Positions 6,761 to 15,980 of a DNA stretch of 64,000 nt are shown in pieces. The translations under genes and the position numbers were made by a program. Below the pieces are notes generated by a model. It saw nothing but the letters and a program-made list of their open reading frames with translations, was not told where the DNA came from and did no database searches. Source of the DNA: Lysobacterales bacterium (GTDB lineage: Bacteria; Pseudomonadota; Gammaproteobacteria; Xanthomonadales; SZUA-38); the NCBI GenBank assembly GCA_028285525.1, contig JANQOZ010000122.1, forward strand, positions 1 through 64,000, given 5' to 3'. How positions within the stretch are numbered: position 1 is the stretch's first letter; the number at the start of each line of letters is the position of its first letter.

Positions 6761-9660
6761 TGGCAGATTCCCGGGAAACCGGGCCGCTGGACTTCCAAAC
6801 GCTGGACGCGCTGCTGGACGAGGCGCTGTCCCTCACCGAAACGGAGCGCGAAGCCTGGCTGGCGGCATTGCCGCAAGGGCACCGGCGCCAGGTCGAGGAC
6901 CTGCTGAAGCGGACCGAGGCTGAGGACCTGGCGCCGCTTGAGTCCGCGGCGCGTGCACTGAGCCAGGATCACGCGGCCATCGTCGAGAACTCGACCCCCG
7001 CGCAGCCCGGCAACTGGCGGCTGATCAGGCTGCTGGGCTCGGGCGGTATGGGGCAGGTGTGGCTGGCGGTCCGCGAGGCTCAGGACTATGCGCAAACCGC
7101 GGCAATCAAAATGCTTCAGTCGGCGCGCCACGGCCCTGATCTAGTGGATCGGTTTCTGCGCGAGCGTCGTATCCTGGCGTCGCTGCAGCATCCCGGGATC
7201 GCCCGCTTTCTGGATGCTGGGGTCCTGGACGATGGCTCCCCTTGGTTCGCTATGGACTTTGTTGCCGGCACCGACCTGCTCGAGGCGGTAGAGGAACTGT
7301 CGGTCGAGGCAAAGATCCAGCTGTTTCTTAAGGTTTGCGACGCGGTCGCCTATGCGCACAACCGTCTCGTGATCCATCGCGACATCAAGCCCGCCAACAT
7401 CCTGGTCGACGAGGACGGTCAGCCCAGACTGCTGGACTTTGGCGTCGCGGCCCTGCTCGAAGACCGGGTTGACGCCTTTCAGACGGGCCAGGCGGGCAGC
7501 CCAATCACTTTGCAATATGCGAGCCCCGAGCAGGTCAGCGACACGGAGGTTTCCGTGGCCAGCGACGTCTATCAGCTTGGGCTGCTGCTGTTCGAGCTCC
7601 TGGCCGGGCGGCCGCCCTATCGGCTGGGAGAGCTCTCGCTCGAGCAGGCGCTGGTGACGTTGACTCAGGTCGAGCCTTCGCCGCCCAGCCGCTACAACCC
7701 GCGGATCGCTCCCGATCTCGACGCGATTGTGCTCAAGACGCTGCGCAAAGAACCCGGCGATCGTTACCAGCAGGTGGCCCTGCTGATCGCCGACCTCAAA
7801 AACTATCTTGGCGGTTATCCGGTTCAGGCGCGGTCACCTTCGCCGTGGTACGTGGCCAAACGGTTTGTGCAGCGCCACGCCACGCTGGTGTCGGTGGCGG
7901 GACTGTTTGCCGTTGGCCTGACAGTGGCGACCTCGGTGGCGGTCAACCGGGCACGCGAAGCGAACGCCCAGGCTGAGCGAAGCGCAAACGCCCAGGAGAT
8001 CTTGGCCAGCGTATTTCGGCAGGCGGATCCCTATCGGGAGGGGCAAAGCAACATCGGGCTGGCCGACGCGCTGCGGCGGGCGCGGGGGTCGATCGACGAA
8101 CGGGTTCGAGGCGATCCACACCTGGCGGCGGAAGTGTACCTTGCGCTCGGGGAAACCTACGCGAAGCTCGGTCTGCCCGACGAGGAGAGAGACGCCTACC
8201 AGCTGGCTTACGACGCGTCGCGAAACCTGCCGGTTTCGGGCCGTCGCCTGTACCTCAGCTCGGTGAACGGCCTGGGCAATGCCCTGGTCCGCGACGATCC
8301 GGCGGAGGCTGAACAATTCCTGACGGCGTCGCTGCCAGACCGGCCCGCCGGCGTGGAGGAAAGTCAGACCTGGCTCAAGGCCAGCTATGCGCGGGCCAAC
8401 GCCTACCTGCGGCTCCGTCAGCTTGACCGGGCAGACGAAACGGTGCGGGCGATGGCCGAAGTTGCCGAGCGTTATGGCCAGAAAAGTCCGCGCAGTCGCG
8501 GTCAGCTCAGCCAGCTGCTGGCCGGGGTTGCCGACCGGGCCGGAGATCGAGAAGCCGCAGACGCTCACTGGCGGGCGGCGGTGGCACACATGCGGGAAAC
8601 CGAGAACCCCTTTCCGCTGGCGGTCATGCTGAGCAACTACGGCATTTTTCTGGGGCAGGAGGGGCGCTTCGATGCGTCGGACGCCGCATTCCAGGAATCG
8701 CTGGCCATTTTCCGCAGACACTCGCCGAGTGACCCAACCCATGCGAGCGTACTCCGAACCTACTCAGGTCTACTGATTCGCACTGCCCGCTACGGTGAAG
8801 CGGTTGATCGCCTGCAGCACGCGCGGCGAATTGTTGAGCCAACCAGCGAGCACTACACGCGCTTTGTCGTGCTGGTGAACCTGGTTCGCGCGGCGTTTCT
8901 CGACCGGCGCAGTGAGGCGACCGTCGAGGCCGCGACTGCCGGGCTTCAGCTGGCGCTCGATCGCTACGGGGATCGGTCCGCCATCAGTCAGCGCATGTTG
9001 CTGCAGGTTGCCCGGCTGTTGTCATTCGCGGGGGAAAGCCGTCAGGCGCTGCGTCTGCTTCGGCCGGCGGCAGAGCAGGAGCCGGTTTCGCGCGGCCTGC
9101 TGCTGGAGCTGGCTGAACTCGCGCTGGACGACAAGCAGCCCGCGACGGCGCGGTGGGCGTTGGGCGAGCTCGATGCTCCGAAGACGGCTGACCATCGGCG
9201 GGTGCTGCTGCGCACGCTTTTTGCCGGCGGTGAGCCGCTGCCGGATGCCGGTGACTACGCCTGCGGGCAGTCGCCGGCCACCTATCCGGATGCATTCAGC
9301 GTGGCCCTCAACCGATGGTTTCATGTTCTGACCGCGTCGAATGATCAGGCGATTGCTGCAGCCCTTGAGTTGTACGACCACTCGCTGTTCGATCCGCTGG
9401 ATGAGCTCCGCATTGACCGGGCGATCGTCGTCACACGTCTGTCCTGGGGTGGTGAAGCCAGCAGCGTCGAGGCCGAGAACGCTCAGACGCGCGCGGCATT
9501 CAGCGACACCCTTCGGGCAGAAATCGCACGGTCATCACTGCCGGAACTCCTGGCGCCGCTGCTGGACGAGCCGGACCGGCCCCTGCCTGCCTCAGACGAG
9601 CCGCTGCGCTGGTTCTGTCCTGAGGAATCTTTAGACGCTGCGGGTCAGAAGAGCGGATAG
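6760..9660 (+). CDS. Membrane Ser/Thr protein kinase with TPR-rich periplasmic region
   Basis: A 966-residue protein. Residues 1-85 are a linker with acidic helices. The kinase domain runs about 87-350: glycine loop GSGGMG at 93-98, ATP-binding Lys117, catalytic HRD at 206-208 with DIKPAN, and DFG starting at Asp226. One transmembrane helix at about 373-395 is followed by roughly 570 residues of helical TPR-like sequence ending with a Cys-containing tail. This is a Hanks-type kinase of the type often encoded after an ECF sigma factor in Xanthomonadales and Planctomycetes. The outer region probably senses a periplasmic partner. Translation is coupled to the sigma gene. Confidence 0.88.
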   Translation: MADSRETGPLDFQTLDALLDEALSLTETEREAWLAALPQGHRRQVEDLLKRTEAEDLAPLESAARALSQDHAAIVENSTPAQPGNWRLIRLLGSGGMGQVWLAVREAQDYAQTAAIKMLQSARHGPDLVDRFLRERRILASLQHPGIARFLDAGVLDDGSPWFAMDFVAGTDLLEAVEELSVEAKIQLFLKVCDAVAYAHNRLVIHRDIKPANILVDEDGQPRLLDFGVAALLEDRVDAFQTGQAGSPITLQYASPEQVSDTEVSVASDVYQLGLLLFELLAGRPPYRLGELSLEQALVTLTQVEPSPPSRYNPRIAPDLDAIVLKTLRKEPGDRYQQVALLIADLKNYLGGYPVQARSPSPWYVAKRFVQRHATLVSVAGLFAVGLTVATSVAVNRAREANAQAERSANAQEILASVFRQADPYREGQSNIGLADALRRARGSIDERVRGDPHLAAEVYLALGETYAKLGLPDEERDAYQLAYDASRNLPVSGRRLYLSSVNGLGNALVRDDPAEAEQFLTASLPDRPAGVEESQTWLKASYARANAYLRLRQLDRADETVRAMAEVAERYGQKSPRSRGQLSQLLAGVADRAGDREAADAHWRAAVAHMRETENPFPLAVMLSNYGIFLGQEGRFDASDAAFQESLAIFRRHSPSDPTHASVLRTYSGLLIRTARYGEAVDRLQHARRIVEPTSEHYTRFVVLVNLVRAAFLDRRSEATVEAATAGLQLALDRYGDRSAISQRMLLQVARLLSFAGESRQALRLLRPAAEQEPVSRGLLLELAELALDDKQPATARWALGELDAPKTADHRRVLLRTLFAGGEPLPDAGDYACGQSPATYPDAFSVALNRWFHVLTASNDQAIAAALELYDHSLFDPLDELRIDRAIVVTRLSWGGEASSVEAENAQTRAAFSDTLRAEIARSSLPELLAPLLDEPDRPLPASDEPLRWFCPEESLDAAGQKSG

Positions 9661-9723
9661 AAGGTCAGGCAACAGATTTTCTGCGGCCGGCCGATATGCA
9701 GGCTAATTCGCGGATGATTCGTG

Positions 9724-11112
9724 ATGGCCGAAGACTGGAAACATAAATACTTTGACGCTCTTGCCGAGGCCGAGCGCCAGGAAGAAGAGCTTAAGCGAAT
9801 GTCGGTACTGCTGCGCCTGACCGCCAGCAGGCTGGCAGCGCCGGCGACGGGACTGGATCCTGAGCTCGACCAGCAGCTCGACAGGCTCCTCTCGGGCGTG
9901 CGCGCCTCTCCGGTTGCCGCGTCGGTTGAATCGCTGCTGGATGACATTTCCTGCAGCGTCTCGGCCCTCGATCGGCAAACCGGCCAGGTCGGTGGCGCGC
10001 TGCAGCCCGCGACCGCAGCACCGTCGTCGCGGCCGTCACCGGAGTCACGTTTTTTGGCGATGCTCGATGCGGTGGACCGTCAGATTCTGGATCCCCAGGC
10101 GCTCGAGGCGGCCCGATCATCACTGATGCAGCCGGTCCCTCACAGTCGTTGGCCGGCCACCGTCAAACAGATCGCTGATCTCATTAGCGAAGCGGCCGCC
10201 AGACAGTCGCGTGAGGTGCGGGAGCTTAAGGGTTTCCTGCACCGCCTGACCTCACGGCTCAAGGAGATCGACCGGTCTCTGGCCGGCACGCAAGATCAGT
10301 TTGCGCAGAATCTGAGGCGTGGCGAGGCGATGGCAGAGTCAGTCAACAGCGATCTGGGGCTGCTCAGCAGCGATGTCGCGCAGGCCACTGATCTGCCCGA
10401 GCTGCGGGAGCTGGTCGAGCTACGCACGGAGGCGATTCACAGCCGTCTCCAGGGTTTTATCGACAACGAGCGGGAGCGTCACGTCGCCCAGGACGAGGAG
10501 CTCGAGACGCTGCGGCGCCGGGTCAATGAGCTGGAGTCTTCGGCTGGAGAGCTGAAGTCCGAGCTTGCGGACGCGCGACAGGCCGCGAGCTTTGACGCGC
10601 TGACCGGACTGATGAACCGCGGGACGTACGATACCCGGATCGACGAGCTGATCGAGGAAAGCCGGCGGGAAGGCGCGGCGCTGAGTCTGGTGGTTTGCGA
10701 CATCGACCATTTCAAAAAGCTGAACGACACGCTGGGGCATCAGGCCGGTGACAAGGTGCTCGAGTCGGTGGCGCGGGTGCTCACCGACAGCGTTCGGCGA
10801 AGCGATCTGGTTACACGTTATGGTGGTGAGGAGTTTGTTGTGGTGCTCCCGGGCAGTTCGGGTTCACATGCACGACAGGCGGCGGAGAAAATCCGCTCGG
10901 CGATCGAGGCAGCGAACTTCCGCTTTCAGGGCGAGAAGGTGGCAGTGACAACCTCCTGCGGCTGCGCGGAGCTCAGCAAGGAAGACAGCGCCCAGTCGCT
11001 GTTTGAGCGAGCCGATCGATTGCTTTATCAGGCCAAGGCGTCGGGCCGCAATCGGGTCTGCGGTCCCGACGAGGAAGCGACCGCCAGCCCGCCGGTTTCG
11101 CGAGCGGGCTAA
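9724..11112 (+). CDS. Diguanylate cyclase (GGDEF)
   Basis: A 462-residue cytoplasmic protein. The first 250 residues are helical; a coiled-coil-like stretch rich in Glu, Arg and Leu precedes the GGDEF domain, which starts at FDALTGLMNRGTYD. The active-site loop is GGEEF at 367-371. The inhibitory I-site RxxD (Arg358-Asp361) sits five residues before it, so product feedback is expected. It synthesises cyclic di-GMP. The N-terminal region (KYFDALAEAERQEEELKRMSVLLRLTASRL) recurs in a proteobacterial GGDEF subfamily and probably controls dimerisation. A GTG three bases upstream is an alternative start. A 63-bp gap separates it from the kinase gene, so it may share that transcript. Confidence 0.9.
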   Translation: MAEDWKHKYFDALAEAERQEEELKRMSVLLRLTASRLAAPATGLDPELDQQLDRLLSGVRASPVAASVESLLDDISCSVSALDRQTGQVGGALQPATAAPSSRPSPESRFLAMLDAVDRQILDPQALEAARSSLMQPVPHSRWPATVKQIADLISEAAARQSREVRELKGFLHRLTSRLKEIDRSLAGTQDQFAQNLRRGEAMAESVNSDLGLLSSDVAQATDLPELRELVELRTEAIHSRLQGFIDNERERHVAQDEELETLRRRVNELESSAGELKSELADARQAASFDALTGLMNRGTYDTRIDELIEESRREGAALSLVVCDIDHFKKLNDTLGHQAGDKVLESVARVLTDSVRRSDLVTRYGGEEFVVVLPGSSGSHARQAAEKIRSAIEAANFRFQGEKVAVTTSCGCAELSKEDSAQSLFERADRLLYQAKASGRNRVCGPDEEATASPPVSRAG

Positions 11113-11143
11113 CCCGTCCGCGGCGGCCTCGTCGTGCGGCCGA

Positions 11144-12892
11144 TCAGGCGGCCGACTCGTCCAGCACCGACTCCACGGCTTCAAGGAAGCCGTGCATATC
11201 CACGATCTGCTCACTGTCCGGGTCGACGGTTTTGCCCTTGAGGTCGCCGGTGATGATGCCCCGACCAACCGTTTCGATCAGCGCACTCTTGAGACGAACC
11301 GAGTAGTCGAGCAGCGGCGGGTTGTCCTCGCGTGTCGCGAGCGCCTCCAGCGCGTTGGCCAGCGCGTACAGCAGCGCGGAGGAATTGAACAGCGCAACCT
11401 CGCCGTCACTCTCCAGATATTTGAGATAGAGATCGTGGGCGGTACCGTGGGGTGCCTCAAACAGCATGGTCCCGTCGGTACTTTCGATGACCGAGCTGGC
11501 GGTGGCCAGGCTGCCGCCGAGGGCTGCCGAAATATCGGAGAAGATGTCGCCGTCGAGGTTCTGCGCCGGGTACAGCGCGTTTCGCGGCGGGTCGGTGACC
11601 ATCTTCACCAGCTGCCGCGAGGGCCGCATAATCATAAATGACGGCGGCGGCGTGTCCTGCTTGGCCAGCTCGCGCCGTACGTCGGTAATGATGGTGCTGA
11701 AGACGTCGTCGTAGGCCATGTACTCGCGCTTGAGTCCGAAGTACACCTCTTTGTCCTTGTGTGAGGCGTCGCGAAACACCTGGCTGACCCAGTCTTTGAT
11801 CGCCTGCCGGTCGTTGGACATGAACAGCATCGGGTCACCCTGGCGCACGTGCCGGGCGTGTTTTTCATCGCCGTCCACGATCACCTTAACGATGCCATCT
11901 TCGGGCGCCGGTGCGTTGTAGCTGCCGTACTGGTCGCCGCCCCCGGCGCTCATGCGGGAGATGGAGACGTGGGCCTCGCGGTCCGAAATACCAAACTTCT
12001 TGAGCTGCTTGACCAGCTTGTAGAGCTTGCGCCCGGAAGTGTTGTCCGGCACGCCCCAGAGCCCGCGCTCCGGCGGATTAGCCACAATCCGGGCGGCCTG
12101 CGCGTCGATGAGCTCATAGTGATAGCTGAGGCCCAGCTCTTCGAACTTCGCCTGATAGTGTTCCTTGAAAATATCCTCGATGGCCTCCCGCATCACGCCG
12201 TCGTAGCCGGGTATCACCGTGTCCTTCAGCCCGAGATAGGTGTCACGCTTTTCCGCAACCGCCAGCTGAAAAAACTCGTGCGCCCAGGCCTGTACCGCCT
12301 CGAGGTCATTGGTGGCAAGCAGCCAGGGATCACCCTTGTTGATGAAGCGTCGATGCAGCTCTTCGGGGTCACCGCTGCTGCCCACAAAAACCAGCTTGGC
12401 GACACCGGAAGCCGTCGACAGCGCGTTGGCGCTGTGTTTGATGCCGCCGGTATCCATCGTTGAGACGGTGATGTCGCGGTCCTGCCAACCCGGCCGGCGA
12501 ATCTTCAGATTGGTGAACTGGATGTCCTCACGCGTGATGTTGCCGCCGATGCCCTTACGGATTGCGCCGTTGGGCGACTTGGTCGCAAGACGATCCAGCT
12601 CGCTTTCCTTGATAGTCGGGTGCTTCTCCAGCAGCTCATCAAGCTGCTGACGATTCACCGTCATGCCGGCATTCTTGATGCCCACGCCGTGAGTCTTCAG
12701 CGCCTCAATGGCGTCGCGGACGGCCTGGCCGTTGGTCAGCAGCCGGTTCTCCGCCGTCAGGTCGATTTCCACCAGCTTGAGGTCGAGGCGCTGGGCCACA
12801 AAGCGGTCGAGGATCAGCTCGAAGGCGACCTGCGCCATTTCGTCGCCATGCAGGACAACCAGCGGTTTTTCGACAGCAATACGGGACGCCAT
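11144..12892 (-). CDS. icd: NADP-type isocitrate dehydrogenase with internal duplication
   Basis: A 582-residue homologue of the roughly 410-residue type II isocitrate dehydrogenases (TCA cycle: isocitrate to 2-oxoglutarate plus CO2). The N-terminal region has the substrate-binding KSPNGAIRK (Ser106, Asn108, Arg112). Residues about 141-285 and 307-450 are two divergent copies of the clasp/small-domain region: GDPWLLATND and YLGLK at 187 and 219 recur as GDPMLFMSND and YFGLK at 352 and 384, a shift of 165. Copy 1 keeps the LID Asp263. Copy 2 keeps the RxxxGGGDQY segment (Arg313, Tyr322) and NLDGDIFSD (Asp449, Asp453). The C-terminal EAPHGTAHD loop is intact. It is monocistronic and convergent with the diguanylate cyclase gene. 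Enzyme identity is likely; oligomeric state and cofactor are open. Confidence 0.82.
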   Translation of the reverse strand: MASRIAVEKPLVVLHGDEMAQVAFELILDRFVAQRLDLKLVEIDLTAENRLLTNGQAVRDAIEALKTHGVGIKNAGMTVNRQQLDELLEKHPTIKESELDRLATKSPNGAIRKGIGGNITREDIQFTNLKIRRPGWQDRDITVSTMDTGGIKHSANALSTASGVAKLVFVGSSGDPEELHRRFINKGDPWLLATNDLEAVQAWAHEFFQLAVAEKRDTYLGLKDTVIPGYDGVMREAIEDIFKEHYQAKFEELGLSYHYELIDAQAARIVANPPERGLWGVPDNTSGRKLYKLVKQLKKFGISDREAHVSISRMSAGGGDQYGSYNAPAPEDGIVKVIVDGDEKHARHVRQGDPMLFMSNDRQAIKDWVSQVFRDASHKDKEVYFGLKREYMAYDDVFSTIITDVRRELAKQDTPPPSFMIMRPSRQLVKMVTDPPRNALYPAQNLDGDIFSDISAALGGSLATASSVIESTDGTMLFEAPHGTAHDLYLKYLESDGEVALFNSSALLYALANALEALATREDNPPLLDYSVRLKSALIETVGRGIITGDLKGKTVDPDSEQIVDMHGFLEAVESVLDESAA

Positions 12893-12987
12893 GAGGTCTC
12901 CAGGAAGGGGCAGTTGGGGTCGGGGAGCAGAGTATAGGCCAAGCGTCAGGCGCTTGCAGCAGCCCCCGACGCCATTCCAGCGAGCGC

Positions 12988-14811
12988 CTAGCGAACCAGG
13001 GGAAGCGTGAGCCGACTGGGTGTGTCGGGCCCGATGTGAACTCGGATCTGAGCCGTTTGAGCGTCTTCAGCGGTTTGGCTGGCGACCGGGCCCGCCCCGT
13101 TGTAGTGACGCATCTGCGCAACGCCGTTGGCGGGCCGGATAAACAGCCTGAGACGGCTCCCCTCGGCAACCTGTCGAGAGAACCAGTAGAACCGATTGAA
13201 GCTGAGTTTTTCCACTTGGCCGGGCGTCATCAAAACGGGTTTGCTGCGCGAGTTGCGGTAGCGGGTTCGCAGCGTTTGACCCGCCAGCGCGATGCTCTGA
13301 CCGTCTCGCGTGATCTCGTAGAGCGTCGCGTTGATGTCGGTGTCAGGTACGCTCATCTCCAGCCATAGCTCCAGCTCGACATAGCCGCTGATTTCTGTCG
13401 GCGCCGAAAACGGCTCGCTGTGGTAGATGAGCCCGTCTCCCTGCGTCTGTACCACCTCCGTCTGGTCGGTGATGTAGGCGTCGGGCGGATCAAGCTGCGC
13501 TTTGCGGGTGTCCAGCGGGTCGTAGCGGTACTGATCGATATCGACCGACTTGGCCGGTTGACCCGCCAGCTGCCCGGATTCAAACAGGCTGTCCGCAGTG
13601 GCGCCAGCCGAGGTGAGGTAGAGCACCTGTTCGTCGTTGCTTACGGCCTCCAGGCTGGCCGCCGATTTCCACTGATCCGCCCCAGCGACAAACCACGTCA
13701 CCCGGTCCTTGATGAACGCGGGCCGTTCGCCTTTACCGAGCGTCCAGTTGTACCAGTCTCGGTCCAGGCCGAAGGCGTCAAACATCATCGAGTCGCCAAA
13801 GGTCAGCCCGCCGAAGGTTTGCCGCGGAATCCGCGTCCCGCTGTGATCCCACGGTCCCAGCAGCAGGAAGTGTTGTGCCTTGCCCGACGGGCTGCCGTGT
13901 TTCATGTGCTCGCGGTAGTACTCCATGGCGCCCGGCTGATCGCCGTCGTAATAGCCGGTGATCGTCAGGATCGGCAGATCCATGCGGTTGAGCGCGTCGG
14001 CATCCGGAACCCTTGCCGCCCAGTAGTCGTCGCTGTGAGGGTGGGCGACCCACTCGTCGAAGCTCGGATTGGGGTGGCCGACAAAGTCGTCGAGCTCAGC
14101 AAAGGCGATGCCGGCCTCGTGGTAGGCGCGGAACTTTCGGTTCCAAAACGCGTTGTCACCAAAGATGCGGCCTTGAGGCGTGACCCCCGCCGTTAATGTC
14201 AGCCACCGAATGGAGTAGGGGTAGGGGACGTTGTCGTTCATCGGGAAGTCGACCCCGTGATAGGGGGACGCGATAGGGACAATCGTTGTCAGGTTCGACG
14301 GAAAATAGCGTGCCGTCGCCCACTGGTTGTAGCCGCCGTAAGACCCGCCGCGCATCATCACCTTGCCGTCGGACCAGGGCTGCGCCGCAATCCACTGGAC
14401 CACGTCATGCCCGTCCAGCCCGTCCTCCAGCCCCAGCGGTTTGAAGTCACCCTCGCTGTTGCCCCGGCCTCGGGTATCAACGACCAGGAAATTAAAGCCG
14501 TGACGGGCGAAGTACAGCGCGTCCGGATGATATCGGTCGCTGATGTAGGGGGTGATGGTCACAATGGTCGGGAGCGGATCCTGCCCCGAAGCCGCTGGCC
14601 GATACCGGGTAGCGCCAAGCTTGACGCCGTCTCTCATCGGAAGCTTAAGTCCCCAGCGAAAGTCGACGTCGCTGGGCAGGGTCTCTGTGCCTGACTCCTC
14701 GTTGCCGGTCTGAGCCTCGGCGTAGAGATTCACGCAGGTCAGCACGAGTGCGGCAAGGAGCGCGGGGACCAGGGAGCCGATCGGCAAAGCGTTGATCGAC
14801 CGTAGCGGCAT
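12988..14811 (-). CDS. CocE/NonD-family secreted hydrolase
   Basis: A 607-residue X-Pro dipeptidyl-peptidase/cocaine-esterase family protein with an N-terminal signal peptide (LLAALVLTCVNLYAEA). The N-terminal hydrolase domain carries LVVDTRGRGNSEG, the nucleophile motif RGGSYGGYNQW with Ser157, a helical cap, and then GYYDGD and LLGPWDHSG with probable Asp and His. The C-terminal jelly-roll domain begins near GQPAKSVD. A TTG start at 14847 would add 12 residues and overlap the next gene; the ATG at 14811 places the signal peptide correctly. Members hydrolyse acyl esters, amides or glutaryl antibiotics, so the substrate cannot be assigned. It probably shares a transcript with the small DGFE protein gene. 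Confidence 0.82.
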   Translation of the reverse strand: MPLRSINALPIGSLVPALLAALVLTCVNLYAEAQTGNEESGTETLPSDVDFRWGLKLPMRDGVKLGATRYRPAASGQDPLPTIVTITPYISDRYHPDALYFARHGFNFLVVDTRGRGNSEGDFKPLGLEDGLDGHDVVQWIAAQPWSDGKVMMRGGSYGGYNQWATARYFPSNLTTIVPIASPYHGVDFPMNDNVPYPYSIRWLTLTAGVTPQGRIFGDNAFWNRKFRAYHEAGIAFAELDDFVGHPNPSFDEWVAHPHSDDYWAARVPDADALNRMDLPILTITGYYDGDQPGAMEYYREHMKHGSPSGKAQHFLLLGPWDHSGTRIPRQTFGGLTFGDSMMFDAFGLDRDWYNWTLGKGERPAFIKDRVTWFVAGADQWKSAASLEAVSNDEQVLYLTSAGATADSLFESGQLAGQPAKSVDIDQYRYDPLDTRKAQLDPPDAYITDQTEVVQTQGDGLIYHSEPFSAPTEISGYVELELWLEMSVPDTDINATLYEITRDGQSIALAGQTLRTRYRNSRSKPVLMTPGQVEKLSFNRFYWFSRQVAEGSRLRLFIRPANGVAQMRHYNGAGPVASQTAEDAQTAQIRVHIGPDTPSRLTLPLVR

Positions 14812-14839
14812 CGCCGCGTAGCGGCGCGGCGATCGGGAG

Positions 14840-15094
14840 TTATTCAAATCCGTTGCTGAACAGGAGGTCGGGGCGCTGGCCGGGCGTCCAGAAGCCGCCG
14901 GAGAGGGAGAACTGGCCGCCCTGAGAAGTGGCTACCACCGGTTGGCCAATGGTCCCGGTGAGCGTGAAGTCGCCGCCCGAGCTGCTTCCCCCGGCCCCGA
15001 TGACCGAGCGGGTGATGGCAAAGTCGCCGCCGGAGGATTGGGCCAGTGCGCCGGGCACCACAGTCAGCAGCAGGGCAATTGTAGGTAATTTCAT
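14840..15094 (-). CDS. Small secreted Gly/Ser-repeat protein with DGFE-type tail
   Basis: An 84-residue protein. A signal peptide (TIALLLTVVPGALA) precedes three related units of the form S-x-G-G-x-F-x-[IL]: SSGGDFAITRS, SSGGDFTLTGTIGQP and SQGGQFSLSGGFWTPG. These resemble the SGG-x-[FY]-x-L-x-GTIGQP repeats common in secreted proteins of Planctomycetes and other marine bacteria. The chain ends LLFSNGFE directly before the stop, a tail shared with four other proteins in this window. An upstream in-frame TTG at 15193 would add 33 residues without a signal peptide and is less likely. Function unknown. Confidence 0.62.
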   Translation of the reverse strand: MKLPTIALLLTVVPGALAQSSGGDFAITRSVIGAGGSSSGGDFTLTGTIGQPVVATSQGGQFSLSGGFWTPGQRPDLLFSNGFE

Positions 15095-15226
15095 TGCGAA
15101 CACCTCATGTTCGTTGCGATCGAGTATAGCGCCGGCCTTCGAGTCTGTCCCGGCGCCAGCAGGTCCCAGCCGATGGACCGCCTGCCGCGGCAAAATCGAC
15201 TGCTTACCTTAAGAAACGTAAAACGG

Positions 15227-15294
15227 GCACTATTTGCACCCCCTTTGAGCATTATTGGATCCATTACGACCGCGATCTTGCTGAAAAATAGTGC
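15227..15294. repeat. Widely spaced inverted repeat in a divergent intergenic region
   Basis: GCACTATTT at 15227-15235 and its exact complement AAATAGTGC at 15286-15294 flank 50 bases between the divergently transcribed genes starting at 15094 and 15323. Both arms are AT-richer than the surroundings. They could be paired regulator half-sites or a chance match; no regulator is adjacent. Confidence 0.3.
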
Positions 15295-15322
15295 GGTGAC
15301 CGCCAAAAAAACTCACGTTTCG

Positions 15323-15979
15323 ATGGATCGCCCCACGCTCTACTGCCGCCCCTTTTTCGCTGTGACCCTCCGGCATCTGCTGCCGCTGGCGATGGTGCTG
15401 TTGATTGCCGCCTGCGCGGCGCCGATCAAAGAGCCGGAGCCCAGCGGTTTCCTCAGAGACTACGAGCGGCTCGAGCCCGTCGCTGACAATCACCTTCGGG
15501 CGCTGAACCCGGCTTTGGCGGACTATCGGCGGTTCATTGTTGAGCGGCCGATTGTGCTTTATCAGCCGGCTGAGAACGGGGATCAGTTCAGTCCGGAGGA
15601 GCTGGACTCGCTCAAGGAGTACACGGTCGAGCAGTTCACCGCCAAACTCGTTAAGGAGCCCGGTTTTGAGGTTGTGACGGACGCCGGGCCGGAAACGGCC
15701 AGGATTCGCTTTGTCGTGACGGACCTCGATGCCACCGATGGTGTTCTCAACGTGTCGCTGATCACCAAGGCCACGGGGGCAGGCCTCGGCGGGGTGGCCG
15801 TGGAAATGGAGGTCAGCGATTCGCGGTCCGGTGAGGAACTGCTGGCGGTGGTGCGCTGGGGCTCCGGGAGCCGCGTGCTGCGGGCCGGCTTTACGCGTCT
15901 TGGCGACGCGAAGATTCAGATTGGTCGCTGGGCGTCAGAGTTTCGCAAACTGCTGGACGAACTGTCCGCCGAAGGCTGA
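15323..15979 (+). CDS. DUF3313-like lipoprotein
   Basis: A 218-residue lipoprotein. The hydrophobic n-region ends in the lipobox LLIAAC, so Cys is the acylated residue and outer-membrane anchoring is likely. The following GFLRDYERLEPV, then PALADYRRFIVERPIVL and a C-terminal GDAKIQIGRWASEFRKLLD match the DUF3313 pattern of small gammaproteobacterial lipoproteins. Function unknown. The long open frame begins at 15107, but only the ATG at 15323 gives a proper signal sequence. Its stop is one base from the stop of the convergent dipeptidase gene. Confidence 0.75.
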   Translation: MDRPTLYCRPFFAVTLRHLLPLAMVLLIAACAAPIKEPEPSGFLRDYERLEPVADNHLRALNPALADYRRFIVERPIVLYQPAENGDQFSPEELDSLKEYTVEQFTAKLVKEPGFEVVTDAGPETARIRFVVTDLDATDGVLNVSLITKATGAGLGGVAVEMEVSDSRSGEELLAVVRWGSGSRVLRAGFTRLGDAKIQIGRWASEFRKLLDELSAEG

Positions 15980-15980
15980 G

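Noticed and set aside
7834-8742. 302-codon minus-strand frame within the kinase gene
   Set aside because: Opposite strand of the TPR-rich kinase region with no recognisable domain and no independent start signal.
12046-12334. Assembly error as the cause of the IDH internal duplication
   Set aside because: The two copies are divergent in sequence and have different retained catalytic residues, so this is not a recent tandem artefact.
13420-14196. 258-codon plus-strand frame inside the CocE-type hydrolase
   Set aside because: Val/Arg-rich antisense frame; the minus-strand gene has intact catalytic motifs.
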